Source: Nitrospira sp. UBA5699 (GTDB lineage: Bacteria > Nitrospirota > Nitrospiria > Nitrospirales > Nitrospiraceae). Taken from it: a stretch of 28,575 nucleotides of DNA. Position 1 is the stretch's first letter, and each line of letters opens with the position of its first letter. This document shows, one piece after another, positions 19,172-27,473 of the stretch. Location of the stretch: NCBI GenBank assembly GCA_002420105.1, contig DIHJ01000111.1, forward strand, positions 1,636 to 30,210, in the 5' to 3' direction. The position numbers and the translations under genes are program-made. The notes beneath the pieces were generated by a model, which saw only the letters and a list, made by a program, of their open reading frames with translations, made no database searches and was not told the origin of the DNA.

Positions 19172-20070
19172 TCGGCCGATTGTCATGGCCGCCGGCCCTT
19201 GACGTCAAGAGAGAACCGGTTGTCTGGGTGTTGGCCGGGGTGGGAACCTTTCTGCTGTTTCTCTTTCTGACCTTTCCCTACGCGGCGTTGCAATCAAGGA
19301 TTCTCTCGGAAATTACCAGAGCCACCGGCTGGGAGGTGCGGGCCGCCGATTGGTCGGCGGGCGTCCCCATAGTCGTGGAGTGGCGGGACCTGACCTGGAT
19401 CAAGCCCGGCGTCGCCAGCATTCCGGTGCAGCTCATGCGGCTGAACGTCGGGATGGCGGGATTGATCATGGGACGACACACGCTGGACGGGTTGGTGCAA
19501 TTTCCCGGCGGCGGTCCGGCCGGTGCGGGGCGGGCGACGGGAACGGTCAGCGCCTCATCCTGGTCGTTCCTCGGGCCCCTGTCCTTTACGGGACATTTCC
19601 AGCAGATCGATCTGGCATCGGTTGCGAAGCCCTATGTGGCGCGCGGGCTGTTGCAGGCCGATCTCATCCACCGGTGGGAAAACCACGGCCATGAGGGCGT
19701 CGTCTTCAAAGGAGACGGTTCCTGGAAGGTGGACATCAAGGACCTGGTCATGGAGCGGATTCCGGTCGGGACCGCGGTCATTCCCTCTCTCAGCTTCAGC
19801 CGGGTGACGGCGACCGTCGCCTGTCACGATGCCGTCTGCGATGTGGTGGAATTCAAAGGGGACGGACCGGATGGAACGGTGACGGCGCAGGGACGCATGG
19901 TCCTCCAGCAACCGATTCAGTCGAGCATGTTGGACCTCTCCGTCACGGTCATAGCCGGGGCCGGATGGGCTCAGAAAGCCGGAACCCTTCCCTTCCCGCC
20001 CCTTCCCCCCGGTACCCCCCTGACGTTCAAACTGGCCGGATCAGTCGCAAATCCCAGGCTAACGTTGTAA
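19168..20070 (+). CDS. gspN: Type II secretion protein GspN
   Basis: 300 residues. One N-terminal membrane segment (VVWVLAGVGTFLLFLFLTFPYAAL, about 18-41) is followed by a beta-rich periplasmic domain with GspN/AsmA-like character: LDGLVQFPGG, GPLSFTGHFQQIDL, IPSLSFSRVTATVACHDAVCD and a final LTFKLAGSVANPRLTL strand pair. GspN is an accessory part found in only some type II systems. The start overlaps the gspJ stop (ATGA). Two Cys in CHDAVC could form a periplasmic disulfide. The sequence is weakly conserved, so placement in the gsp locus is part of the evidence. Confidence 0.75.
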   Translation: MIGRLSWPPALDVKREPVVWVLAGVGTFLLFLFLTFPYAALQSRILSEITRATGWEVRAADWSAGVPIVVEWRDLTWIKPGVASIPVQLMRLNVGMAGLIMGRHTLDGLVQFPGGGPAGAGRATGTVSASSWSFLGPLSFTGHFQQIDLASVAKPYVARGLLQADLIHRWENHGHEGVVFKGDGSWKVDIKDLVMERIPVGTAVIPSLSFSRVTATVACHDAVCDVVEFKGDGPDGTVTAQGRMVLQQPIQSSMLDLSVTVIAGAGWAQKAGTLPFPPLPPGTPLTFKLAGSVANPRLTL

Positions 20071-20137
20071 GATAAACCCCTTATGACCCGGGCCCCTTCC
20101 AACCGCCCTGGTTGAACAGGATGAGAGCGCCGAGACG

Positions 20138-21712
20138 ATGATTGCCGAATGTGTCGGTCTTGATATCGGACAGACAGCCATCAAGGCCGTCCGGTTCCGC
20201 CGGCGTTTGACCGGCCGCGAATCGGTTGAATATTTTCATTTGCCGCTCCCCTACGGGAAGCCGGAAACGGCCGAACCGGCCCATCGGGCCGGGCTGTTGC
20301 GGAACTTTCTGTGGCAGCACGGCCTGTACGGGAGCGGGGATATCGTCACGGCGCTTCCCTGTCAGGATCTCTTCATCCGGACCCTCTCGTTTCCGTTTCG
20401 TGATGCCGCCAAGCTGGAGCAGGTCGTCCCCTTCGAAGTCGAAAACCTCATTCCTATGGCCCTGGACGACGTCGCGATGGGCAGCGTGGTCTTACCGCCG
20501 AGAGGGCCGTCCGAGGCAGGGCAAAAACCCAAGGGGGCCGACGTGCTCGTCACGGCGGCACCGAAGGACAAGGTCGCCGAGCATCTGCGCTTCCTGGCCG
20601 CCGCGGATTTGAAACCGGCGGCGATCGGAGTCGACGGGATGGCGCTCTATTCCGTCACCAAATTCCTTCAGGAGGAAGGCGCGCATGTTCCCGGCGATCT
20701 CGCGATCATCGACGTCGGCGCAACCAAGACCACATTGTGCCTGATCCATGAAGGCCGTCCCGCGCTCCTCCGCACCGTGCTCTGGGGCGGCAATCATCTG
20801 ACCCATGCCTTGGCCGTCCGGTATGCCTGCAGCTTCGCCGAGGCGGAGCGACGGAAACGGGCGATGGCCGTGCAGGAAGTCGATGCCTGGCTGGAACCCC
20901 TGCTGAAGGAATTGCGGGTCTCGCTCCATGGATACGAAGGCACCAGCCGCCAGCGGCTGTCCCACTGCTGGGTGTCCGGCGGGGGATCCAAGCTCAGGGA
21001 ATTGAGCGGGCATGTGGCTCACGAACTGGGCCTGACGCCGGTCGGGCCCCGGCAGGGATTCGGATCGAACTGTCCCCGGGCCTTTTCGATCGCCTTCGGG
21101 CTGGCCATCCACCCGAAGATCGTCCGCCCCCGCTGGAAGCCGAAGGCGATCGGATCGGATGTCGCGCTGGATCTGAATGCCACGGCCGATTCCACGTCGG
21201 TCCAACGGGAGGCGTCACGGCACGACCGTCGTCTGGCGCTGTGGGGAGCGCTCATTCTCGGCTGTCTGACGTTGCTCGATCTGTCCGTTCGGGTGATGGT
21301 GAAAGAGTCCACGCTCAAAGAGGTCAAGCAGAGCCTCCAGACGCAATTCGCGCAGACGTTCGGAGCCGGCGCCGCGTCCGGCGAGGAGATCGATGTGGCC
21401 CGCTATCGCGTCACCGCGCTCGACAAGAGCTTGGCCGTGATCGACGGCAGCCGCAACAATGTCCTGGCGCGCCTGTCCGAATTGGCCAAACAGATTCCCG
21501 CCGGCATCCCGCTGACGATTCGGGAACTGACCATCGAAGGAGCGGCGGTGCACCTGGAAGCAGAAACCAATTCGTTCGACGCCGTCGAGAAGATCAAACA
21601 GGCCTTTACGGCCAGCCAAGCGTTTCAAGGCGCCGCGGTGACCGATACGCGGGTGGGCGCCGCGGCCAATCAGGTGGTGTTCCGACTGGCCTATCAGGTA
21701 CAGCGGCCATGA
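20138..21712 (+). CDS. gspL: GspL-type protein with PilM-like actin-fold ATPase domain
   Basis: 524 residues. The cytoplasmic part (1-365) carries the actin/PilM/FtsA nucleotide motifs: phosphate-1 VGLDIGQTAIKAVRF (D9), phosphate-2 IIDVGATKTT (D192) and adenosine motif SGGGS (280-284). One membrane helix lies at about 366-388. The periplasmic part has a coiled segment and a ferredoxin-like GspL-C/PilN-like domain (IPAGIPLTIRELTIEGAAVHLEAE). Classical GspL is about 380-400 residues and lacks a complete ATP site. This protein therefore looks like PilM joined to PilN, in the GspL position between gspN and gspM. GspL binds GspE and GspM in known systems. The start is ATG 20138. Confidence 0.85.
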   Translation: MIAECVGLDIGQTAIKAVRFRRRLTGRESVEYFHLPLPYGKPETAEPAHRAGLLRNFLWQHGLYGSGDIVTALPCQDLFIRTLSFPFRDAAKLEQVVPFEVENLIPMALDDVAMGSVVLPPRGPSEAGQKPKGADVLVTAAPKDKVAEHLRFLAAADLKPAAIGVDGMALYSVTKFLQEEGAHVPGDLAIIDVGATKTTLCLIHEGRPALLRTVLWGGNHLTHALAVRYACSFAEAERRKRAMAVQEVDAWLEPLLKELRVSLHGYEGTSRQRLSHCWVSGGGSKLRELSGHVAHELGLTPVGPRQGFGSNCPRAFSIAFGLAIHPKIVRPRWKPKAIGSDVALDLNATADSTSVQREASRHDRRLALWGALILGCLTLLDLSVRVMVKESTLKEVKQSLQTQFAQTFGAGAASGEEIDVARYRVTALDKSLAVIDGSRNNVLARLSELAKQIPAGIPLTIRELTIEGAAVHLEAETNSFDAVEKIKQAFTASQAFQGAAVTDTRVGAAANQVVFRLAYQVQRP

Positions 21713-22257
21713 TGCCCGTGCTCAAAGAACGGTGGCGCCAACTGGCTTCGCGGGAACGGACGATTCTCGGCATCGGCGGAGCCGTCGTCGCCACGAGCCT
21801 GCTGTTTCTGGCGGTGGTCGATCCCCTGCTGGCCAAGATCGAGAAGCTCGAGCGGCAGGCCGTCAGGAAATCCAAAGAGCGTGTGGAACTGGCGGAACTC
21901 GCCGCGGCGTATGCGACCAAACAGGCGCGCGTCGCCAAACTGGAGCAGCGGATGCCGCCCGCCGCGGGGCAGTTCTCCCTGCTGGCGTTCCTGGAGGAAG
22001 CGGCGACATCCGTGCAGCTCCGCGATCGCATCGTGGGCATGCAGCCGCAGACGCCGACCGCGACGCAGGGCTATCAGGAAACGGCGGTCGATCTGCGCCT
22101 CGACGGCATCCAACTGCCCCAATTACTGGCCCTCCTGGTCGCGCTCGAACAGGCGCCCTACGACGTGCAGGTGCACCATCTTCAGATCAAGCCGAAGTAC
22201 GACAACCCGGTGAATCTGGACGCGACGCTCAGAATCGTCTCCTATGCGAAGGCCTGA
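21709..22257 (+). CDS. gspM: Type II secretion protein GspM
   Basis: 182 residues. A short cytoplasmic N-terminus (VLKERWRQLASRERTI) precedes one membrane helix (GIGGAVVATSLLFLAVVDPLL, about 21-41), then a coiled coil (KIEKLERQAVRKSKERVELAEL) and a small ferredoxin-like domain. That is the standard GspM/PilO layout. GspM pairs with GspL in the assembly platform. The ATG overlaps the gspL stop (ATGA at 21709-21712); an immediate second ATG at 21712 is an alternative. Its end overlaps gspK by 14 nt. Confidence 0.85.
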   Translation: MMPVLKERWRQLASRERTILGIGGAVVATSLLFLAVVDPLLAKIEKLERQAVRKSKERVELAELAAAYATKQARVAKLEQRMPPAAGQFSLLAFLEEAATSVQLRDRIVGMQPQTPTATQGYQETAVDLRLDGIQLPQLLALLVALEQAPYDVQVHHLQIKPKYDNPVNLDATLRIVSYAKA

Positions 22258-23191
22258 TGAACGGGGCGTCGCCCTCCTCCTCGCCCTCCTGGTCCTGGCC
22301 CTGCTCGTTGCGCTGATCCTCGAGTTCGACGCTGAAGCGCGCCGGGAATATCGCGATGCCGCCGCCTTTCGCGATAATTTTAAAGCCACGGTCCTGACCA
22401 GGGCCGCCGTGCAGGCCGCTAAGGCCGTCCTGCAACAGGATTTTCTCAGAGACAAGCAGACCGGGCAGCTGTACGACGCCCCGACGGATCTCTGGGCCTT
22501 TCCCATCGAGAAATACGCGATCGGCGACGGCCTGCTGACGGCCCAGATTGAGGACGAACGGGGGAAACTGAACCTGAACGACCTGGCGGCAGGCGGTGAT
22601 CTCAACGCCAGGAAAACGAAAATTCTCAGGATCAAACGCCTGTTTGAACTCCTCCAGATCAATCCGGATCTGGTCGACGGCATCGTGGATTGGGTGGATG
22701 CCGACGACGTTCCGGAGGCGGCCGGGGCCGAGACCCTCTATTACCAGTCGCTGCGCCCGCCCTATCGCGCGGCGAACGCCCCGCTGCAGACCGTGCGCGA
22801 GCTCAGACTGATCAAGGGAATGACTCCCGAGATCGTGGAGAAACTCCTCCGCTACGTGACGGTGTATCCGCTCCAGGGAGAGGGCAAGATCAACATCAAT
22901 ACCGCGGATGCGTTCGTCATCCAGGCGCTGGATCCGGCCGTCACGCAGTCCATGGCTGCGGAGATCATCCAGGCCCGTCCGATCAAGAATGTCGTCGATC
23001 TGGATCAGATCGCCAGCGCGAAGGAAACGTTCGCTCGACTGCGACTGCCGCCGGTCTACGACGTGAAAAGCAACCTGTTCTCGGCCCGCATGACGCTCAC
23101 CGTCGGTGAAACGACCAAATCCGGCGCCGTGGTCTTGCAACGCGACGAAGCCACCGGCAACAGCACGATCCAGTATTTCCGCTTGTTGTAG
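22244..23191 (+). CDS. gspK: Minor pseudopilin GspK
   Basis: 315 residues. The N-terminus MRRPDERG/VALLLALLVLALLVALIL has the class III peptidase site after G8 and lacks Glu at mature +5, as is normal for GspK. The large soluble domain contains GspK landmarks: IEDERGKLNLNDL, LVDGIVDWVDADD, a helix-hairpin-helix-like stretch, KININTADAFVIQAL (family NINTA motif) and SNLFSARMTLTVG at the end. GspK caps the pseudopilus tip with GspI and GspJ. It is normally encoded straight after gspJ; here it is the last gene, overlapping gspM by 14 nt. Confidence 0.92.
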   Translation: MRRPDERGVALLLALLVLALLVALILEFDAEARREYRDAAAFRDNFKATVLTRAAVQAAKAVLQQDFLRDKQTGQLYDAPTDLWAFPIEKYAIGDGLLTAQIEDERGKLNLNDLAAGGDLNARKTKILRIKRLFELLQINPDLVDGIVDWVDADDVPEAAGAETLYYQSLRPPYRAANAPLQTVRELRLIKGMTPEIVEKLLRYVTVYPLQGEGKININTADAFVIQALDPAVTQSMAAEIIQARPIKNVVDLDQIASAKETFARLRLPPVYDVKSNLFSARMTLTVGETTKSGAVVLQRDEATGNSTIQYFRLL

Positions 23192-23228
23192 CCGCGTCTC
23201 CCCCGCCCGTCATCGAATCCCTATCAAA

Positions 23229-23257
23229 AGTTAACAATTCTGTAACATGGCCGTCAC
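23229..23257 (+). promoter_or_regulatory. Three Pho-box-like 7-bp repeats upstream of the porin
   Basis: AGTTAAC (23229-23235), CTGTAAC (23240-23246) and CCGTCAC (23251-23257) are direct repeats with exact 4-bp spacers, so an 11-bp period. The E. coli PhoB box is two CTGTCA(T/C) repeats with the same geometry. All three share TNAC at positions 4-7. A TTAAT-containing -10-like element starts about 6 bp downstream (23263-23268). The downstream genes encode phosphate uptake proteins, which supports PhoB/PhoP-type activation. Confidence 0.7.
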
Positions 23258-23368
23258 ACCTTCTTAATTTCCCTGCACCATACTTCCGGCTGTCACAGTC
23301 GGCCGGACTTGTCTTCATACTTCATGTGAACCAGACGAGCCGCAGTCATCAAGGAGGGAGGGTGCATT

Positions 23369-24883
23369 TTGCAGATCCAGCGCAATTCGCCACACTTGCA
23401 GGATAGAGGGGCGATGTGTTTTCGGAGGAATGTAGAACGCGTATGTGTGTCGGTCGCCTTGCTGCTGCTTATAGCTTTCGGCGGCATCCTGGAGGCGGTG
23501 GCGGCGGAACCGGGCGTCATCGGGCCCCCTTCCGGAGCGGTTGCGACTCCCGTTGCGGACGCCAAAGAACGCTCCATGTCGGGCCAGCGCCTCGTAGTGG
23601 AAAGCACCAATCTTGAAAATCTGCTGCTGGAAAAGGGGGTCATCACCCAGGATGACTGGATTCGTCTGAAAGCGGAAGAGGAACGGCGCAACTTCGAGCA
23701 GACGGCAGAGATGGGAATGGTCGGCAATCCCCGCTGGTATGAACGCATCCGGATCAACGGGTACACCCAGTTCCGTTACGCCGCCGGGGCGACGGACGGC
23801 AAGATGAGCATTCCGCTCGGCGATAGCGCGGCAACCCAATCGCCGCGCGAGTTTTACTTCCGGCGCATCCGCCTCGTCTTCCAAGGACAGATTTCCGAGC
23901 GGCTGGCCTTCTTTCTGCAAGGGGCCTTCGAGGGAGATCAAGCCACCCAGAATATGTTCAACAAGGAAATCATCGATGCCTACGGCGATTACTATCTGAC
24001 GAAGGACAAGATGCACCGGATCCGATTCGGGCAGCATCGAGCGCCGAACTCTTTCGATACCTACCGGTCCAGCACGAATCGACAGGAGCTGGACCGGCAT
24101 GAATCGATCCAGAGCGGCGCGCCCGGGGAGCGGGACCTTGGGATTGCCTATTACTGGAGTCCCAAAATCGCCCAGGAACGCTACAATCAGCTGGCGGCCT
24201 ACCATAACGGGCCGGGCGACTACGGTGTCTTCGGCGTCATGGTGTACAACGGGCAAGGACGCAACAAAGCGGAATTGAACGGCAACAAGCATGTCGGCGT
24301 CCGGCTGGCCTATCCGTTCGAACTACCGAACGGGCGGCTTTTGGAAACCGGCGTGATGGCCTATCGCGGCATGTTTTCGGTGACCGGAGCGGGGTCGCCG
24401 ACCAGCACCAGTTCGGCGGCCAAATGCTACGACGCATTGAACAAAGAAAACGGGTGCGATGTGAACGACGAGCGTGTGACCGCCTACCTCTGGACTCCGC
24501 CGCAACCCTGGGGCATCCTCGCCGAGGGAACCATCGGTCGGGGTCCCAAGAGAAACCCACTCAATAACACCATTGAAGAGTCCTCGCTTCGAGGCGGCTA
24601 TATTCAAGGGTACTATACCTGGCAGTATTCGGATGTGGGCATGCTGACGCCGTACGTTCGGTTCGGTGAATACTATGGCGGTTTCAAATCGCTAAGCGGC
24701 GCACCGGACGGCCAATCGCGAACCTGGAACTTCGGTCTGGTCTGGGAACCGGATACGCACTGGAGGTTCGTCACCGAACTGATGCTGAAGGACGGGCTCA
24801 ACGAACACCTGGTACGTAATCAGGCGCAGGATCAATTCGACGCATCTCTGTTGCGATTCCAGGCCCAATGGTTCTTCAATTAG
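23369..24883 (+). CDS. Phosphate-selective porin (OprO/OprP family)
   Basis: 504 residues from TTG 23369. These are trimeric outer-membrane beta-barrels that admit phosphate or polyphosphate. The signal peptide has a hydrophobic core (VCVSVALLLLIAFGG) ending in AVAA near residue 46. A short helical segment follows (NLLLEKGVITQDDWIRL), as is normal for the family before the barrel. Barrel strands start at IRINGYTQFRYAAG, then FYFRRIRLVFQGQISE, and the last strand ends in Phe-Asn (RFQAQWFFN). GGGAGGG lies about 7 nt before TTG 23369; ATG 23414 with GAGG 4 nt upstream is an equally possible start and gives a shorter signal peptide. Pho-box-like repeats lie upstream and pstS downstream. Substrate is inferred from family and context. 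Confidence 0.85.
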   Translation: MQIQRNSPHLQDRGAMCFRRNVERVCVSVALLLLIAFGGILEAVAAEPGVIGPPSGAVATPVADAKERSMSGQRLVVESTNLENLLLEKGVITQDDWIRLKAEEERRNFEQTAEMGMVGNPRWYERIRINGYTQFRYAAGATDGKMSIPLGDSAATQSPREFYFRRIRLVFQGQISERLAFFLQGAFEGDQATQNMFNKEIIDAYGDYYLTKDKMHRIRFGQHRAPNSFDTYRSSTNRQELDRHESIQSGAPGERDLGIAYYWSPKIAQERYNQLAAYHNGPGDYGVFGVMVYNGQGRNKAELNGNKHVGVRLAYPFELPNGRLLETGVMAYRGMFSVTGAGSPTSTSSAAKCYDALNKENGCDVNDERVTAYLWTPPQPWGILAEGTIGRGPKRNPLNNTIEESSLRGGYIQGYYTWQYSDVGMLTPYVRFGEYYGGFKSLSGAPDGQSRTWNFGLVWEPDTHWRFVTELMLKDGLNEHLVRNQAQDQFDASLLRFQAQWFFN

Positions 24884-24917
24884 CGACACCTCCACGGTAA
24901 AGAAAGAGGAAATGAAG

Positions 24918-26039
24918 ATGAACCGCACCACCTATCAGTCGATTCGCACTGCTCGTTCTGCGCATGCTCTCATCCTTGTGTCGGTACTGACCGTCTGGTA
25001 TGCCTGGGATGGCGAGGCGGCGGCCGAACAGGCCAATGCGCTCGCCCAGTCCGCCCAGGAGGCGATCGAAGAACAGTACCAGCCGGCCCAAAGTATCAGC
25101 GGTCGCATCACCATCGTCGGATCGACAACGATGCAGCCCCTGATGACGAAGCTCGCCGCTGCCTTCAAATCCTTTCAGGCCAACGCGCAGTTCGGTGTCG
25201 AAGGACAGGGATCCGGAGAGTCGATACGCGAGTTCATGCTGGACCTCTCCTTCCAACGGCGAGGAGACAAGGCGGGAGGCCGAGGCACGGAAGGGGCCAG
25301 CGGGACCAGTCTCTTGGCTTCGTCCCGGCCCCTGACGGACCAGGAAATCAAGGGGTTTGTCAGCAATCACGGATACGAGCCGGTTGGCATTCCTGTGGCG
25401 ATGGATGCCGTTGCCATTTATGTCCACAACAACAATCCGATTGAGCGGCTGACCCTCGAACAGGTGGACGGCATGTTCAGCTCCAGCTTGAAGCGAAGCA
25501 AGGGAGGGCGTCTCACGACCTGGGGCCAAGTGGGACTCAAGGACCAATGGAGCGGACAGCCGATTCATCTGGTCGGGCGAGACAAGAAGTCCGGCACACG
25601 CGATTTCTTTAAGCACGTGGCATTACTCGACGGAGAACTCCACAAGGATGTGCTGGAGCTGCCGGGATCCGCGTCTGAGATCCTGGCCATTGCCCAGGAC
25701 CCTCTTGCCGTGGGCTATGCTGGCGTGGGGTTCCACAGTTCCATGGTTCGCATGGTCCCGCTGGCAGAGGAAACAGGGGCACCGGCGATGCTGCCCAGCC
25801 CCGAGAACGTGTCCGGCAGTCAATATCCGCTGGCTCGACCGCTATATCTGTATGTGAACAAGAACCCGAAGGACAAACTCGATCCCTTGGTATGGGAATT
25901 CTTGAAGTTCATCAATAGCCGGCAGGGGCAGGAGACCGTGGCCCGGGCGAATTTCTACCCGTTGACATCCACGCAGATTTCGAAGAATCTGGAAATGTTG
26001 GGGCACAGTTTATTGACCGCGCGGAATGTTGCGCCCTGA
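24918..26039 (+). CDS. pstS: PstS-like periplasmic phosphate-binding protein
   Basis: 373 residues. It is a periplasmic binding protein that would deliver phosphate to a PstCAB-type ABC transporter. An N-terminal hydrophobic segment (about 17-30) ends near EAAAEQ. Family features follow: ITIVGSTTMQPLMTKLAAAF (phosphate loop), VEGQGSGESIREF, SSRPLTDQEI, GRDKKSGTRDFF and the late FLKFINSRQGQE helix. ATG 24918 is preferred to ATG 24912 because AGAGGA ends at 24910, giving a 7-nt spacer. It follows the porin by 34 nt and very likely shares its transcript. No pstC, pstA, pstB or phoU is adjacent, so the permease must be elsewhere. Confidence 0.88.
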   Translation: MNRTTYQSIRTARSAHALILVSVLTVWYAWDGEAAAEQANALAQSAQEAIEEQYQPAQSISGRITIVGSTTMQPLMTKLAAAFKSFQANAQFGVEGQGSGESIREFMLDLSFQRRGDKAGGRGTEGASGTSLLASSRPLTDQEIKGFVSNHGYEPVGIPVAMDAVAIYVHNNNPIERLTLEQVDGMFSSSLKRSKGGRLTTWGQVGLKDQWSGQPIHLVGRDKKSGTRDFFKHVALLDGELHKDVLELPGSASEILAIAQDPLAVGYAGVGFHSSMVRMVPLAEETGAPAMLPSPENVSGSQYPLARPLYLYVNKNPKDKLDPLVWEFLKFINSRQGQETVARANFYPLTSTQISKNLEMLGHSLLTARNVAP

Positions 26040-26119
26040 TCCCCGCAGCCGAATACGGTGGAGCGCGATAGACGTTCCTATTTCGATCACCACGGTTTCC
26101 GTCCAGGGAAAGGAACGGT

Positions 26120-26806
26120 ATGCGTAGCTGGATGATCCTCTGTGCTCTAGGGGGCGTCGTCTCGCTCGGCGTCGGATGCACCACTGCTCCTCCTCCACGC
26201 ACCATCTATGTGGATGGGGCCACAGCCGTCAGAATTCAGCCGGACCACAAGGCCGGCAAAGGCCACAGCCATCCTGCCAGCCTCAAACCGGACGTGATTC
26301 AGCAGATCCTTGCGGGGGTTAGAATCCAGCGCCGCGGATCATTCGTTCCCTCTGTCCTCACCGGAGACGAACCACTGGTCGCAGCCTTTTCGAAAGAAGA
26401 GCAGGCGTTCCTGGCTCCGCATCTGAGTCAGGCGTTCGCGGAGGCGAAATCGGATGAGCTGGTCACGTTTTATCGTCGTCTCTCCACCGCCACCACCGGA
26501 CTGGCCATCACGTCCGGCGGCATGCTGGTTCATGATCAGCGCTTGTATGTGATATTGGCAAACTGTCGGACCCTCCCATCCGAGGGTATGAATCAGAACA
26601 TTGTGTCCGAAATCGACCCCGTCGACACCCCTCTCCTTCCGATCAGCCGAACCAGTTTTCGCGCCGCCTTTGTGCCGGGGACATCGGTTGTGCCTGAAGA
26701 CGAGCGGTGGCACTGGCCTTATATTGACCAGGGCCGGGTCGTGGCGATTGATCTCGTCCAATTGGCCAGGGACCTTCGGCAGTCTCATCCTCCCTCTGCC
26801 CCCTGA
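26120..26806 (+). CDS. Probable lipoprotein of unknown function
   Basis: 228 residues. A short signal sequence (MILCALGGVVSLGVGC) ends at Cys20. The lipobox LGVGC is imperfect, but the following TTAPPPRT is typical of lipoproteins. I do not recognise the fold. The protein has a lone His-rich spot (HKAGKGHSH), a helix-rich middle (KEEQAFLAPHLSQAFAEAKSDELVTFYRRL) and a strand-rich C-terminal half (LAITSGGMLVHDQRLYVIL). AAAGGA sits 5 nt before the ATG. It lies 80 bp after pstS on the same strand without an evident terminator between, so it may belong to the same phosphate-regulated transcript. Confidence 0.75.
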   Translation: MRSWMILCALGGVVSLGVGCTTAPPPRTIYVDGATAVRIQPDHKAGKGHSHPASLKPDVIQQILAGVRIQRRGSFVPSVLTGDEPLVAAFSKEEQAFLAPHLSQAFAEAKSDELVTFYRRLSTATTGLAITSGGMLVHDQRLYVILANCRTLPSEGMNQNIVSEIDPVDTPLLPISRTSFRAAFVPGTSVVPEDERWHWPYIDQGRVVAIDLVQLARDLRQSHPPSAP

Positions 26807-26895
26807 CGCCGGTCCCGGTACGGTCCCAGGCAACTGGTGTCCGGTACTGCTACAACAGTTCCTGACATGTCCTGCCCACGAAGGCGCTTGTAGCG

Positions 26896-27063
26896 GTGGG
26901 CAAACTGCCAACAGGCTGTCTGCCCTTCGACGAAACCGTCTCCCGTCTGCTGCCTGAGTTCAACGGAACACACGAGCCAGCACTCGGTCTTTATGTTTGG
27001 CTGATCAATGAATTGAGATCAGCAGTCGGGACAGGACCCATAACAAATGGAAGGAATGTGTAA
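26896..27063 (+). CDS. Possible small protein, 55 residues (weak)
   Basis: A GTG-started frame reads GKLPTGCLPFDETVSRLL, then EPALGLYVWLINELRSAVG, with a protein-like amphipathic character. The ribosome site is poor (AAGG 11 nt upstream) and there is no independent support. It could be a real small gene, a decayed one, or chance. Apart from it, the 292 bp between the lipoprotein and the winged-helix gene hold only a 7-bp inverted repeat (GCTGATC/GATCAGC at 27000-27023) without a T tract. Confidence 0.25.
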   Translation: MGKLPTGCLPFDETVSRLLPEFNGTHEPALGLYVWLINELRSAVGTGPITNGRNV

Positions 27064-27098
27064 TCAAAAGGGTAGAACGACCGGCGGCGCTATGCTGC

Positions 27099-27347
27099 TC
27101 AGGCGGCGTAATGCAGCGAGAAGAGCGTGTACTCGAATCCATGCCGTCGGAGCACGATCCTTCTGCGTCGAGCCAGGGTATCGACAGCCTCGAAGATCTG
27201 ATTCCAGCCGTATTGGGGGAGGAAGCTGACGAGGGAGTCCAGTGTCATGACCGCCTCTGTGTCGAGATGGTCGAGAATGTCTTTCTGCAGCGTGGCGGCC
27301 GGACGTTCAAGAGCTGCCGGCACATCCAGGACCGAGCTTCTAGGCAT
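27099..27347 (-). CDS. Small probable winged-helix protein
   Basis: 82 residues. The helix-strand pattern resembles a short winged helix: LQKDILDHLDTEAVMTLDSLVSFLP, then NQIFEAVDTLARRRRIVLRR (candidate recognition helix and basic wing), then GFEYTLFSLHY. ATG 27347 is chosen because AGGAGG lies 5 nt upstream; a longer frame from 27404 lacks this support. No enzymatic residues or membrane segment are visible. It may be a DNA-binding regulator or a protein-binding module. It lies 126 bp downstream of the 39-residue membrane protein on the same strand, possibly in one transcript behind the Pho-like array at 27713-27741. Confidence 0.7.
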   Translation of the reverse strand: MPRSSVLDVPAALERPAATLQKDILDHLDTEAVMTLDSLVSFLPQYGWNQIFEAVDTLARRRRIVLRRHGFEYTLFSLHYAA

Positions 27348-27473
27348 AGACGCCTCCTGATTGAGTGATATTGTCTCCACTGACCAATCCCGACGGTCCT
27401 GCAACCGCCTGCTGCAAGCCGTTCAGCCCAGCGGAATATCTTTCCCCGATACGTCCCATCACGAGGTCTTCCT

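Noticed and set aside
22229..23140. 303-residue minus-strand ORF
   Set aside because: Antisense to gspK; composition of a shadow frame and no motif.
23315..24292. 325-residue minus-strand ORF
   Set aside because: Antisense to the porin, which has a signal peptide and terminal barrel strand on the plus strand.
26785..26973. 62-residue minus-strand ORF overlapping the lipoprotein 3' end
   Set aside because: GTG start without a ribosome site and 3' half antisense to a better-supported gene.
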